Shown one piece after another: positions 43,479 to 53,575 of a stretch of 64,000 nucleotides of DNA. A program made the position numbers and the translations under genes. The notes under the pieces were generated by a model that worked only from the letters and a program-made list of their open reading frames with translations, was not told the origin of the DNA and searched no databases. The DNA lies in contig JAFIHG010000046.1 of NCBI GenBank assembly GCA_017848795.1, positions 1-64,000 of the forward strand. Reading direction: 5' to 3'. This DNA is from Candidatus Nanopelagicales bacterium. Lineage in GTDB: Bacteria > Actinomycetota > Actinomycetes > S36-B12 > CAIYMF01. Within the stretch, counting starts at the first letter, position 1, and each line of letters begins with the position of its first letter.

Positions 43479-45176
43479 GTGCCGCACCCGCCCGCGCTCG
43501 ACCCCGCGTACCGCGCCCGGGCGCTGCAGCGCCTGACGGCCGGGGTGGACGTGCTCGTGGTCGGAGGCGGTGTCACCGGTGCCGGCATCGCGCTGGACGC
43601 CGCCGTACGCGGCCTGTCGGTCGGGCTCGTCGAGCAGCGCGACTTCGCGGCCGGCACCTCGAGCCGCTCGAGCAAGCTGGTGCACGGCGGTCTGCGCTAT
43701 CTCGAGCAACTGAACTTCGGGCTGGTGCGCGAAGCGTTGCGGGAGCGGGCGATCCTGCTCGAGACCGTCGCACCGCACCTGGTGCGGCCGCTGCCGTTCC
43801 TGCTGCCGCTGCGTCACCGGGTGTGGGAGCGGCCGTACGTCGGCGCCGGCCTCACCCTCTACGACACCCTCGGCGGGATCTCGCCGGCCGTCCCGCGGCA
43901 CAGCCACCTGTCCAAGTCGGCCACCTTGAAGGCGTGTCCCTCGCTGCGCCCCGACGACCTGGCCGGCTCGATCCGGTACCACGACGCCCAGGTCGACGAC
44001 GCCCGGCTCACGATCGAGCTGGTGCGCACGGCTGCGGCGTACGGCGCGAACGTCGTGCCGGCGGCTCGGGTCGAGTCGTTCCGGCGTGACGGGGAGCGGG
44101 TGAGCGGCGCCGTCGTCCGCGACGCGGAGTCCGGGGCCGAGCTCAGCGTCCCCGCGCGGGTCGTGGTGATCGCGACCGGCGTGTGGGCCGGGCGCACCGA
44201 GGCGCTCGCCGGGGTTGCGGAGCCGGTCCGGATGCGTCCCAGCAAGGGGGTGCACCTGGTCGTTCCGCGCGAGCGCATCGACTCGTCGACCGCGCTGATC
44301 AGCCGTACCAAGACCTCCGTGCTGTTCGTCCTGCCCTGGGGCGGCACCTGGATCATCGGGACCACGGATACACCGTGGCGTCACGGGTACGCCCATCCGG
44401 CCGCCACCCGAGCGGACATCGGCTACCTGCTGGAGGAGGCGAACCGGCTGCTCACCAGCGACCTTGCGGAGTCCGACGTCATCGGGCTCTACGCCGGGCT
44501 GCGCCCGCTCATCGACCACCAGGGCGAGACGGAGAGCGAGCTGTCGCGCGAGCACCTCGTACGGAGCGCGCTCCCCGGCCTGGTCACGGTCACCGGCGGC
44601 AAGCTCACCACGTACCGCGTGATGGCGGCCGACGCGGTGGACGCGGCAGGCGGGCAGCTCGGGGTCGAGCTTCCCGCGTCGTCGACCGACCAGGTGCCGC
44701 TGCTCGGCGCCGCACCGGCGGAGGGGGTGGCGGCGGACGCTGCCACGCATCCGGGCGCCCGGCTGGTACGCGCCCAGGACCTGCAGCGGCTCGCCGCGCG
44801 GTACGGCGCGCTGCTGCCCGAGCTGCTCGGGCTGGTCGTCGCCGACCCGGCGCTGGCGCAGCCGCTGGCCGGCGGCTCGGACCACCTGGCCGTCGAGGTC
44901 GCGTACGCCGCCTCGCACGAGGGCGCGCTGCACGTCGACGACGTCCTGACCCGCCGCACCCGCATCTACCTCGAGGCCGGGGACCGCGGGCTGGCCGCTG
45001 CGGGCCGGGTCGCGCTGCTCATGGCCGGCGTGCTGGGCTGGGACGACGCCACCCGCGCCGCCGAGGTCGCCCGCTACCAGCGGCGCCTGTCCGCCGAGCT
45101 CGAGGCGCAGCAGGCACCCGACGACGACGAGGCCGCAGCGGTGCGCGCACGCCACCGCGACCCCCGCATCGCCTGA
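43479..45176 (+). CDS. glpD: FAD-dependent glycerol-3-phosphate dehydrogenase GlpD
   Basis: GlpD oxidises glycerol 3-phosphate to dihydroxyacetone phosphate and feeds electrons to the respiratory chain from the membrane surface. The 565-residue protein has the FAD fingerprint VLVVGGGVTGAGIALDAA at about 22-40, the G3P-dehydrogenase signature SSRSSKLVHGGLRYLE, and a C-terminal helical domain. The GTG at 43479 is the first start with homology; longer frames cross the LamG genes without support. It resembles GlpD2 in length. No glpK or glpF lies nearby. Confidence 0.94.
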   Translation: MPHPPALDPAYRARALQRLTAGVDVLVVGGGVTGAGIALDAAVRGLSVGLVEQRDFAAGTSSRSSKLVHGGLRYLEQLNFGLVREALRERAILLETVAPHLVRPLPFLLPLRHRVWERPYVGAGLTLYDTLGGISPAVPRHSHLSKSATLKACPSLRPDDLAGSIRYHDAQVDDARLTIELVRTAAAYGANVVPAARVESFRRDGERVSGAVVRDAESGAELSVPARVVVIATGVWAGRTEALAGVAEPVRMRPSKGVHLVVPRERIDSSTALISRTKTSVLFVLPWGGTWIIGTTDTPWRHGYAHPAATRADIGYLLEEANRLLTSDLAESDVIGLYAGLRPLIDHQGETESELSREHLVRSALPGLVTVTGGKLTTYRVMAADAVDAAGGQLGVELPASSTDQVPLLGAAPAEGVAADAATHPGARLVRAQDLQRLAARYGALLPELLGLVVADPALAQPLAGGSDHLAVEVAYAASHEGALHVDDVLTRRTRIYLEAGDRGLAAAGRVALLMAGVLGWDDATRAAEVARYQRRLSAELEAQQAPDDDEAAAVRARHRDPRIA

Positions 45177-45197
45177 GCCGGCGGGTGCGTGCGCCGC

Positions 45198-46001
45198 TCA
45201 GCCGAACGTGACGGTGAGCGGCGCGTGGTCGCTCCACCGCTCGGCGTACGACCGCGCCTTGCCCACCTCCGCCTTCACCGCCCGCTTCGCCAGCTCCGGT
45301 GTGGCGAGCTGGTAGTCGATCCGCCAGCCGCCGTCCGTGTCGAACCCCCGACCGCGCCAGGACCACCAGGTGTACGGGCCGGGTCCCTCACCGCCCAGGG
45401 TCCGGCCGAGGTCCACGTACCCGTGCTCGGCGGACCACCGGGTGAGGTACGCGGGCTCCTCCTCGAGGAACCCGGCCTTGCCGCGGTTGCCCTTCCAGTT
45501 CTTGATGTCCATCTCGGTGTGGGCCACGTTCAGGTCGCCCGCGACGAGCGCGTGACCCGGGCCGCCCGCGAGGGCGAGCAGCCGCGCCTCGACGGCGTCG
45601 AGGAACCGGTACTTCTCGGCCTGGCGGGCCGCATCGGTCGCCTCGCCGGTGTGCACGTACGCGCTCGCAACGGTGAGCGGCCCCAACGGTGTCTGGACGT
45701 CGACCTCCACCCAGCGGCCGCAGTCGGCGAACTCGGCAGGTCCCACCCCGACGCGTACGTCCGTCGGCTGCGCGACGGTGAGGACCGCGACCCCGGCGCG
45801 GCCCTTCGCGTTGGACTCGGTGTGGGCGACGTGCAGGTGGTCGAGCCCGTCGGCGGCGAGCACTGCTGCCAGTTGCTCGTCGGTGGCGCGCACCTCCTGC
45901 AGGCAGTACACGTCTGCGGCGGCGTCGGCCAACCAGCGCAGGCCACCGCGCCGGGCGGCGGCACGGACGCCGTTCACGTTCGCCGTGACAACCGTCAGCA
46001 C
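45198..46001 (-). CDS. xth: Exodeoxyribonuclease III
   Basis: A 267-residue AP endonuclease/3'-5' exonuclease for base-excision repair. Motifs seen: LTVVTANVNGVRAA (Asn), VYCLQEVRATDEQL (metal Glu), ALVAGDLNVAHTEMDIKN (Asp and Asn) and the final ERWSDHAPLTVTFG (catalytic His). GTG 46001 is preceded by AGGAGG at good spacing. It is convergent with glpD, with only 21 bp between the stops and no clear terminator. Confidence 0.94.
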   Translation of the reverse strand: MLTVVTANVNGVRAAARRGGLRWLADAAADVYCLQEVRATDEQLAAVLAADGLDHLHVAHTESNAKGRAGVAVLTVAQPTDVRVGVGPAEFADCGRWVEVDVQTPLGPLTVASAYVHTGEATDAARQAEKYRFLDAVEARLLALAGGPGHALVAGDLNVAHTEMDIKNWKGNRGKAGFLEEEPAYLTRWSAEHGYVDLGRTLGGEGPGPYTWWSWRGRGFDTDGGWRIDYQLATPELAKRAVKAEVGKARSYAERWSDHAPLTVTFG

Positions 46002-46035
46002 GGGCGCCTCCTGTTCTCGGTGTCGCGGGACGTCA

Positions 46036-47724
46036 TCAACCGGCCGCGACGACACGGCGCGCGTACGTTATCGCCTGGTCGAGATCCGCGAAGACGCGCT
46101 CACCGCCGTCCAGCCGGCGGATCACGCCGACGCAGTCGAGCAGCGCCAGCTGGCTGTCGGAGGCGCCCTTCATGAGCACCGTGATCCCGCGGTCCTGCAG
46201 GTCGTCGATGATCTCCTCCAGGGCCCGGGCGCCGCTCGCGTCGAGCACGCGCACACCGGAGAGCCGCAGCACCACGACCTGCACGTCCGTGACGGTCGCG
46301 AACTCCTCGAGAAACCGTTGTGCTGCACCGAAGAACAACGCGCCGTCGAGGCGGTACACGGCGATCGCGTCGTGCCGGGCACCCTCCTCCACCGTGGATG
46401 GCTCGCCGGCGTCCAGCCCGTTGCCCTCGCGCCGGGCCCCGCTGCTGCGGCTCACTGCGCGCAGCGCGAGCACGACCGCCAACGCGATGCCCACCTCGAC
46501 GGCGAGGATGAGGTCGAACGCGATCGTCACGAACGCCGTGATCGCCAGGACGACCGCGTCGCTCCGCGTCGAGCGCAGCACCGCGCGGATAGCGTGCCTG
46601 TCGACCATCCGCGCGGCGGTCACCATGAGGACGCCCGCGAGCGCGGCGAGCGGCACCCGCGCGATCACCGGTGACAGCACCAGGCCCACGAGCAGCAGCA
46701 GTACCGCGTGCGTCGTCGCAGCGACCCGCGTACGGGCGCCGGCCCGCACGTTGACCGCCGTACGCGCGATCGCTCCCGTCGCAGGCAGCCCGCCGAACAG
46801 CCCGCTCGCGATGTTCGCCAGCCCTTGGCCGAACAATTCACGGTCGGGGTCGGAGCGGCGGCGCTCGCTCATCCCGTCGGCGACCCGCGCCGACAGCAGG
46901 CTCTCCAGCGCGGCGAGCGCGGCGACCGCGACAGCGGCCGAGAGCAGCGCCCGCAGCATGCCGAGGTCGACGGCCGGCAGCACCGGCACCGGGAGCGCGG
47001 CAGGCACCGCTCCGATCTCGGGTACGGACATGCTGCCGGCGACGCTGACGGCAGTGGCGAGCACGACGGCGAGCAGGGACGCGGGCAGGCTGCGACGGAC
47101 ACGGGTGACGACCACCATGACGACGGCGACGCCGACGGTGACGGCCACGGGCGCGACGGAGTCCGCCGTGACGGCCCGTACCGCCTGCCAGGCGCCGGCG
47201 AGCGCGGTGCTGCCGATCGGCGCGTCGCGGCCGAGCGCTGCCGGCACCTGCTGCAGGAAGATGATCACCGCGATCCCGACGGTGAAACCCTCGACGACCG
47301 GCCAGGGCACGTACGTCACGAACCGACCGAGCCGCAGCACTCCGCCCGCCAGCACGATCACCCCGGCGAGTACCGCCACCGCCGCGACGGAGCCCGCGCC
47401 GTACTGCGCCACGATCGGCACCAGGACGACGGCCATCGCACCGGTGGGACCGGAGACCTGCACGTGCGAGCCGCCGAACACCGCGGCGACCACGCCGGCG
47501 ATCACTGCGGTGATCAGACCGGCCGCGGCGCCGACCCCGGAGACGACGCCGAACCCGAGCGCGAGCGGGAGCGCCACGATGCCGACCGTGACGCCCGCCA
47601 TCACGTCACCGCGCCAGGACCGGGAGAGGCCCGCGTAGTCGTCGCGGGAGGGGAACAGGTTGCGGACCGTCGTCGACCTGCCGTTGCTCGGCGCGGTCGT
47701 GACGGTCTCCGGTACGGCGCTCAC
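46036..47724 (-). CDS. SulP/SLC26-family anion transporter with STAS domain
   Basis: The 562-residue protein has about 12-14 membrane helices from residue 40 to 410 (VMAGVTVGIVALPLALGFGV, GPTGAMAVVLVPIVAQYGA) and a cytosolic STAS domain near the end (VVVLRLSGVRVLDASGARAL). SulP carriers move sulphate, bicarbonate or other anions. Its GTG overlaps the arsR stop (GTGA), so the regulator and transporter are translated together. The anion is unknown. A 34-bp gap separates it from xth. Confidence 0.9.
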   Translation of the reverse strand: MSAVPETVTTAPSNGRSTTVRNLFPSRDDYAGLSRSWRGDVMAGVTVGIVALPLALGFGVVSGVGAAAGLITAVIAGVVAAVFGGSHVQVSGPTGAMAVVLVPIVAQYGAGSVAAVAVLAGVIVLAGGVLRLGRFVTYVPWPVVEGFTVGIAVIIFLQQVPAALGRDAPIGSTALAGAWQAVRAVTADSVAPVAVTVGVAVVMVVVTRVRRSLPASLLAVVLATAVSVAGSMSVPEIGAVPAALPVPVLPAVDLGMLRALLSAAVAVAALAALESLLSARVADGMSERRRSDPDRELFGQGLANIASGLFGGLPATGAIARTAVNVRAGARTRVAATTHAVLLLLVGLVLSPVIARVPLAALAGVLMVTAARMVDRHAIRAVLRSTRSDAVVLAITAFVTIAFDLILAVEVGIALAVVLALRAVSRSSGARREGNGLDAGEPSTVEEGARHDAIAVYRLDGALFFGAAQRFLEEFATVTDVQVVVLRLSGVRVLDASGARALEEIIDDLQDRGITVLMKGASDSQLALLDCVGVIRRLDGGERVFADLDQAITYARRVVAAG

Positions 47725-48038
47725 GCGAGCGCGGCGTGCGAGCGGGCGAGATCCGCGAGCAGGAACTCGCGTGCCGCGGCGAGCATCCGCGCGACGGAGC
47801 GATCCGTCAGCCGGTAGTAGGCGCTTCCGCCCTCCCGGCGCGCCGCCACCACCCCGGCCCGTCGCAGCACCCCGAGGTGCTGGGAGAGGTGCGAGGCCTC
47901 CAAGCCGGTCTCGTCCAGCAGCTCGCTCACCGGTCGTTCGCCGGCGACGAGCAGCTCCAGGACGCGTACGCGCGCCGGATGGCCGAGCGCTTTGAACAGT
48001 TCGGCCTTACGGGCATGGACAGGCGGATCGACGGTCAC
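47721..48038 (-). CDS. ArsR-family regulator without cysteine
   Basis: A 105-residue ArsR/SmtB winged-helix protein: FKALGHPARVRVLELLVAG (start of the fold), LSELL-like VSELLDETGLEASHLSQHLGVL (recognition helix), VVAARREGGSAYYRLTD (wing). It contains no Cys at all, so the usual alpha-3 or thiol-based metal and sulphide sensing sites cannot exist; a His/Asp site or another cue must be used. The GTG follows AAGGA. An A/T-rich dyad lies just upstream. It is coupled to a SulP transporter, which it probably represses together with itself. Confidence 0.92.
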   Translation of the reverse strand: MTVDPPVHARKAELFKALGHPARVRVLELLVAGERPVSELLDETGLEASHLSQHLGVLRRAGVVAARREGGSAYYRLTDRSVARMLAAAREFLLADLARSHAALA

Positions 48039-48049
48039 GGACGTCCTTT

Positions 48050-48084
48050 GTGATGATGATTTGATGTTTTCATCATATCGTCAC
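48050..48084. promoter_or_regulatory. A/T-rich dyad upstream of arsR, likely operator
   Basis: TGATG-TTTT-CATCA (48062-48075) forms a perfect inverted repeat inside a longer imperfect dyad running from GTGATGATGA to CATATCGTCAC. It is 12 bases before the arsR start and much richer in A/T than its surroundings. ArsR proteins usually bind such a 12-2-12 dyad over their own promoter. The identity rests on position and symmetry. Confidence 0.65.
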
Positions 48085-48157
48085 CGCTACTCCTCGACGC
48101 GACCGCCTCCCGAGGACCGCGCAGCGGTCGCACCGGCACGCGGACACGGGCGGCCGG

Positions 48158-48784
48158 CTAGTCCTGGATGACACCGCCGTCCGTGGCGTCGATCTGCACC
48201 TCGACGTCGTCCGACGCGCCGTCGGGGAGGATGTCGAACTCGTACTGGACGCGGCCGGTGTCCTTGCCCTCCAACTTCCACGAGGTGACCGTCCCGGCCT
48301 GCTGATCACGAGCCGTACCGACCGCCTCGTCCAGGCCGATCATGTCGTCCGGGTCGAAAGTCTCCTTGCGCTTCTTGGCGGCATCGCTGCCGAGGTCGTC
48401 CTTCTTCTCGGACAACTTCTCGAGGGTGTCGGCGTCGTACTGCACCGCGTACTTGGTGTCGCGCGACATCAGCTCGATCTTGTACTCGAGGCCGCCGCTG
48501 TCGCGCGGTTCGAGCTCGATCTTCGACACGTCGCCCGTGAACTCCTTGCGCGCCGCTGCCAGCGCATCGCTCCAGCCCTTGTCCGGCGGGTCGTCGACGA
48601 CATCGCGCTTGCCTTCCGCGCTCGGGCTCGTGGACTCGGTGGTCGGGCCCGCGGTACCCGACTCGCCGGATGCGCTCTGCTGGGGGACGTCGGTCTGCTG
48701 CGGCGAGTCGCTCGTCGAGCCGCTGCCGCCGCAACCGGCGAGGCCGAGCACGACGGCGGCGGCGAGTAGGACGAGGCGGCGCAT
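48158..48784 (-). CDS. PepSY-domain lipoprotein
   Basis: The 208-residue lipoprotein has a signal peptide with lipobox LAGC (MRRLVLLAAAVVLGLAGCGG, Cys at about 18). A Ser/Thr-rich linker follows, then two PepSY-like units at about 78-130 (ALAAARKEFTGDVSKIELEP ... YAVQYDADTLE) and about 150-205 (LDEAVGTARDQQAGTVTSWK ... VQIDATDGGVI). PepSY domains are thought to restrain proteases in the envelope. GGAAGGA precedes the ATG at 48784. Nothing else ties it to its neighbours. Confidence 0.87.
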   Translation of the reverse strand: MRRLVLLAAAVVLGLAGCGGSGSTSDSPQQTDVPQQSASGESGTAGPTTESTSPSAEGKRDVVDDPPDKGWSDALAAARKEFTGDVSKIELEPRDSGGLEYKIELMSRDTKYAVQYDADTLEKLSEKKDDLGSDAAKKRKETFDPDDMIGLDEAVGTARDQQAGTVTSWKLEGKDTGRVQYEFDILPDGASDDVEVQIDATDGGVIQD

Positions 48785-48851
48785 GTGAGGTCCTTCCGTC
48801 GGTGGCCCACACCGGCCGTGCGAGCGCGGCATCCTTCACCAACGTAAGGAC

Positions 48852-48888
48852 GCCCGAGCCGACCCGCTATTCGAGGATCGGCCCGGGC
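48852..48888. terminator. Probable icd terminator
   Basis: GCCCGAGCCGA and TCGGCCCGGGC pair with one mismatch around a 15-base loop. The hairpin lies 46 bases after the icd stop on its transcript side and upstream of the PepSY lipoprotein gene. No U-tract is seen. Confidence 0.5.
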
Positions 48889-48934
48889 ATCCCGGTGCTA
48901 GCTCTCGACGCCGTGGCGCCGCATGAAGAACCTC

Positions 48935-50149
48935 TTATGCCAGAGCGGACTTCAGATTGGCGTCGATGGCATCGAGGAAGTCCTGTGTCGTCAGCCACGG
49001 CGCGTCGGGCCCGATGAGCAGCGCGAGGTCCTTGGTCATCTGCCCGCCCTCGACGGTCTGCTTGCAGACCTTCTCGAGCGTGTGCGCGAAGTCGGTGACC
49101 TCGGGTGTGCCGTCCATCTTGCCGCGGTACGCCAGTCCCTGCGTCCACGCGAAGATCGACGCGATCGGGTTGGTGGAGGTCGGCTTGCCCTGCTGGTGCT
49201 GGCGGTAGTGGCGGGTGACCGTGCCGTGCGCCGCCTCGGCCTCGACGGTCTTGCCGTCCGGGGTCATCAGCACCGAGGTCATCAGCCCGAGCGAGCCGAA
49301 GCCCTGCGCGACCGTGTCGGACTGCACGTCACCGTCGTAGTTCTTGCACGCCCAGACGTACCCGCCCTCCCACTTCAGCGCGGCGGCGACCATGTCGTCG
49401 ATGAGCCGGTGCTCGTAGGTGATGCCGGCCTTCTCGAACTCGCCCTTGAACTCGGTCTCGTACACCTCGGCGAACAGGTCCTTGAACCGGCCGTCGTACG
49501 CCTTGAGGATCGTGTTCTTCGTCGACAGGTAGACGGGGTAGCCGCGGTCCAGGCCGTACCGCATGGACGCGCGGGCGAAGTCGCGGATCGAGTCGTCGAG
49601 GTTGTACATCGCCATCGCGACGCCGCCGCCGGGGAAGTCGAAGACGTTGAGCTCCATGGGCTCTCCGCCGTCCTTGGGCGTGTAGGTCAGCGTGAGCGAG
49701 CCCTCGCCAGGGATGACCACATCGGTCGCGCGGTACTGGTCACCGTACGCGTGACGGCCGATGATGATGGGCTTGGTCCACCCCGGCACTAGTCGCGGCA
49801 CGTTGCTCATCACGATGGGCTCGCGGAAGATCACGCCGCCGAGGATGTTGCGGATCGTCCCGTTCGGGGACTTCCACATCTTCTTCAGGCCGAACTCCTC
49901 CACCCGTGCCTCGTCCGGCGTGATCGTGGCGCACTTGACGCCCACGCCGTGCTGCTTGATGGCGTTCGCGGCGTCGACCGTGACCTGATCGTCCGTCGCG
50001 TCCCGGTGCTCGATCGACAGGTCGTAGTACTTCAGGTCGACGTCGAGGTAGGGCAGGATCAGCTTGTCCTTGATGAACGCCCAGATGATGCGGGTCATCT
50101 CGTCGCCGTCGAGCTCGACGACCGGGTTCGCAACCTTGATCTTCGCCAT
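48935..50149 (-). CDS. icd: NADP-dependent isocitrate dehydrogenase (eukaryotic type)
   Basis: Icd converts isocitrate to 2-oxoglutarate with NADPH formation. The 404-residue protein matches the homodimeric eukaryote-like IDH group: [18 protein letters not shown] at the N-terminus, substrate region [20 protein letters not shown], and [20 protein letters not shown] with conserved Asp. This is the Icd1 type (Rv3339c). It is 148 bp downstream of mdh on the same strand; the gap shows no clear promoter to my eye. Confidence 0.96.
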   Translation of the reverse strand: MAKIKVANPVVELDGDEMTRIIWAFIKDKLILPYLDVDLKYYDLSIEHRDATDDQVTVDAANAIKQHGVGVKCATITPDEARVEEFGLKKMWKSPNGTIRNILGGVIFREPIVMSNVPRLVPGWTKPIIIGRHAYGDQYRATDVVIPGEGSLTLTYTPKDGGEPMELNVFDFPGGGVAMAMYNLDDSIRDFARASMRYGLDRGYPVYLSTKNTILKAYDGRFKDLFAEVYETEFKGEFEKAGITYEHRLIDDMVAAALKWEGGYVWACKNYDGDVQSDTVAQGFGSLGLMTSVLMTPDGKTVEAEAAHGTVTRHYRQHQQGKPTSTNPIASIFAWTQGLAYRGKMDGTPEVTDFAHTLEKVCKQTVEGGQMTKDLALLIGPDAPWLTTQDFLDAIDANLKSALA

Positions 50150-50297
50150 GCTGGAGGGTTCTCCTCTGTCCTCGGCGTACGCGCCTGGTCGCTCGCACGC
50201 CCCTGCGGGCGCCGAAAGCCTAACGATCCTGTTCAGCGACCCGTCCGCCGGGGCACCACCCCAAACAGGGTGCGACCGGTGTCGGGTGTCCCGTACG

Positions 50298-51332
<1,035 letters not shown>

Positions 51333-51358
51333 TCAAGATAGCCGGTCGCGGGGCCGTC

Positions 51359-51679
51359 TCAGCCTCCGGTCGGCACCCAGAAGCTCAGCACGCTGATGCT
51401 GCCGCCGAGCAGGGCGAGCACCAGCAGGTCGACAGCGCGCGTACGTACCGCGAGCATCCCGGCGTCGCGGGTGTGCAGCAGGGCGCGCAGGAAGAACGCG
51501 ACCATCACCGCCCCCGCGATCACCACGCAGCCGCGGCGGAAGCTCACGAACACGACGACCGCGAGCCCGGCGAGCACGAGCAGCAGGACGAGCACGATCG
51601 GCCACTCGCGGAACCGGTAACGGCTCTGCGTGCGGTCGCTTCCCGCGGCCTGCGCTGCTCCTGTCGGCACCGGGTCCAT
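51359..51679 (-). CDS. DUF3017 small membrane protein
   Basis: The 106-residue protein has three membrane helices: about 28-47 ([20 protein letters not shown]), 50-68 ([19 protein letters not shown]) and 84-102 ([19 protein letters not shown]). It matches the actinobacterial DUF3017 family located after folD (Rv3355c in M. tuberculosis by memory). The gap to folD is 24 bp, so it is in the same operon. Function is unknown. Confidence 0.88.
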   Translation of the reverse strand: MDPVPTGAAQAAGSDRTQSRYRFREWPIVLVLLLVLAGLAVVVFVSFRRGCVVIAGAVMVAFFLRALLHTRDAGMLAVRTRAVDLLVLALLGGSISVLSFWVPTGG

Positions 51680-51703
51680 CCCGCGATCCCGCGAAGGGCT
51701 CCG

Positions 51704-52558
51704 TCAGCCGACCGCGGCGTGTTCGGCCGCCTCGACGACGTTCGAGAGCAACATGGCACGGGTCATCGGCCCGACCCCGCCGGGGTTGGGGGCGAGGTGA
51801 CCCGCGACGCCGGCCACCGCCGGGTCGACGTCGCCGCGCAGCCCCTCGGCGGTGCGGGTGACGCCGACGTCGAGCACCGCGGCCCCGGCACGCACCATGT
51901 CGGCAGTCACGAGGTACGGCGAGCCGGCTGCCGCGACGACGATGTCCGCGCGGCGCAGATGCGCGGCGAGGTCCTGCGTGCCGGTGTGGCACGAGGTGAC
52001 GGTGGCGTTCTCGGACCGGCGCGTGAGGAGCAGCCCGAGCGAGCGTCCCACGGTGATGCCGCGGCCCACCACCACCACCTCGGCACCGGCGATCGGCACC
52101 TGGTAGCGCCGCAGCAGCTCGACGATGCCGCGCGGCGTGCAGGGCAGCGGCGCGGGAGTGCCGAGTACGAGCCGGCCCAGGTTGGTCGGGTGCAGCCCGT
52201 CCGCGTCCTTGGCGGGGTCCATCAGCTCGAGCACGCGGTTCGCGTCGATGCGCGCCGGCAGCGGGAGCTGCACGATGTACCCGGTGCACGCCGGATCCGC
52301 GTTCAGTTCGTGCACCGCGTCCTCGACCTGCACCTGGGTGGCGTCCTGCGGCAGGTCGATCCGGATCGAGGCGATGCCGACCTCGGCACAGTCGCGGTGC
52401 TTGCCGGCGACGTACACCTGGCTGCCCGGATCGTCGCCGACAAGGATCGTGCCGAGCCCGGGCCGTACGCCGACCTCGGCGAGCTTGGCGACCCGCTCCG
52501 CGAGCTCGGTCTTGATCGCGGCTGCGGTCGCCTTGCCGTCCAGGGTCACCGCTGTCAC
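51704..52558 (-). CDS. folD: Methylenetetrahydrofolate dehydrogenase/cyclohydrolase FolD
   Basis: FolD converts methylene-THF to 10-formyl-THF, which PurN and PurH in the same gene block consume. The 284-residue protein has the catalytic Lys in [11 protein letters not shown] (YxxxK), the [11 protein letters not shown] signature, and the nucleotide-binding [20 protein letters not shown]. Its GTG overlaps the stop of the YdcZ-type transporter by 4 bases. Length and motifs are standard. Confidence 0.96.
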   Translation of the reverse strand: MTAVTLDGKATAAAIKTELAERVAKLAEVGVRPGLGTILVGDDPGSQVYVAGKHRDCAEVGIASIRIDLPQDATQVQVEDAVHELNADPACTGYIVQLPLPARIDANRVLELMDPAKDADGLHPTNLGRLVLGTPAPLPCTPRGIVELLRRYQVPIAGAEVVVVGRGITVGRSLGLLLTRRSENATVTSCHTGTQDLAAHLRRADIVVAAAGSPYLVTADMVRAGAAVLDVGVTRTAEGLRGDVDPAVAGVAGHLAPNPGGVGPMTRAMLLSNVVEAAEHAAVG

Positions 52559-53526
52559 GGCGCGATCCTGTCACGCCGGGCACGCTTGCCGCGGTTCGGT
52601 ACGGGTCCGCGCAACAGTCCGGCGCGCTGCAACAGCCCGGCTCCGACGACGACCGCGACGAGGGTCAGCGCCGCACCGAGGAACGTCGCGAACGTCACCC
52701 CCTCGCCGGGCACCGGAACGGCCAGGTCGAGCACGATCGCACCGATGACCTGGCCCGCGATCTGGCACAGGCCGAACAGCAGCACCCCGAGGTGGGCGAT
52801 CACGAACGCGGCCACGGCGACGAAGGTCAACCCGATGAGACCGCCGGTGTAGAGCCACCAGGGCTGCGGCTCGGTCACCACGGGTGGCCCGCCGGTCAGG
52901 GTACGGGCGGCGAGCAGCACCAGCAGCATCGTCGTACCGACGGTGAAGTTGACGCCGGTGGCCGACAGCGGTGAGCAGGCCACGGCGGCGACCTTGCCGT
53001 TGATCGCGCCCTGCACCGCGAGCAGGGCACCCGCGCCGAGTCCGAGCAGGATCGCGACGAGGGAGAAGGTGGCGCTGCCGAACTTGTCGGACACGCTGAC
53101 CCCGACGGCGACGACGGCCAGCACCGCCGCGCTGACCCGCGTCACGGTGACCCGTTGCCGTCCGGCCGGGCCGAGCCCGACCCGGTCGACGTACAGCGAG
53201 GCCGCCGTCTGGCCGGCGACACCGGACACCGTGAACAGCGCGACCCCGATCAGCGGCACCGCGAAGGTCTGTACGGCGACGAACGAGCCGCCGCCGAGAC
53301 CGCCGAGCAGCTCCCAACGGCGCAGCCGGCCCTCGCGTACGGCCGCGCGCAGCCGCCGCAGGCCCGCGCGCATGCTCGGCAGCACCGCCAGCAGCACGCA
53401 GAGCGCGATCAGTCCTCCGCCGAAGGAGATCACCGCGGCCTGCAGGCTGTTGCCCAGCCGGCTCGCGAGCTCGCCGTTGATCCGGGACTGCACCGCGGAC
53501 AGCCCGCCCACACCGACGGCGACCAA
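52555..53526 (-). CDS. YdcZ-type DMT transporter; start codon unclear
   Basis: The 323-residue membrane protein has about ten helices as two five-helix halves ([20 protein letters not shown] and [19 protein letters not shown] are the repeated family motifs). It matches the YdcZ/DUF606 family of the DMT superfamily; the substrate is unknown. The only standard start in the frame is TTG at 53526, which would cut the first helix and has no ribosome-binding site. Upstream the frame stays open, without ATG, GTG or TTG, for 30 further codons until a stop. An ATT at 53589, inside purH, behind GGGGAC, would give the full first helix. It is otherwise coupled to purH and folD. Confidence 0.82.
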   Translation of the reverse strand: MVAVGVGGLSAVQSRINGELASRLGNSLQAAVISFGGGLIALCVLLAVLPSMRAGLRRLRAAVREGRLRRWELLGGLGGGSFVAVQTFAVPLIGVALFTVSGVAGQTAASLYVDRVGLGPAGRQRVTVTRVSAAVLAVVAVGVSVSDKFGSATFSLVAILLGLGAGALLAVQGAINGKVAAVACSPLSATGVNFTVGTTMLLVLLAARTLTGGPPVVTEPQPWWLYTGGLIGLTFVAVAAFVIAHLGVLLFGLCQIAGQVIGAIVLDLAVPVPGEGVTFATFLGAALTLVAVVVGAGLLQRAGLLRGPVPNRGKRARRDRIAP

Positions 53527-53575
53527 TGCGTAGATCGCGAGTACGACGGGGGTACGACGGGGCGCGCGAGCCGTG

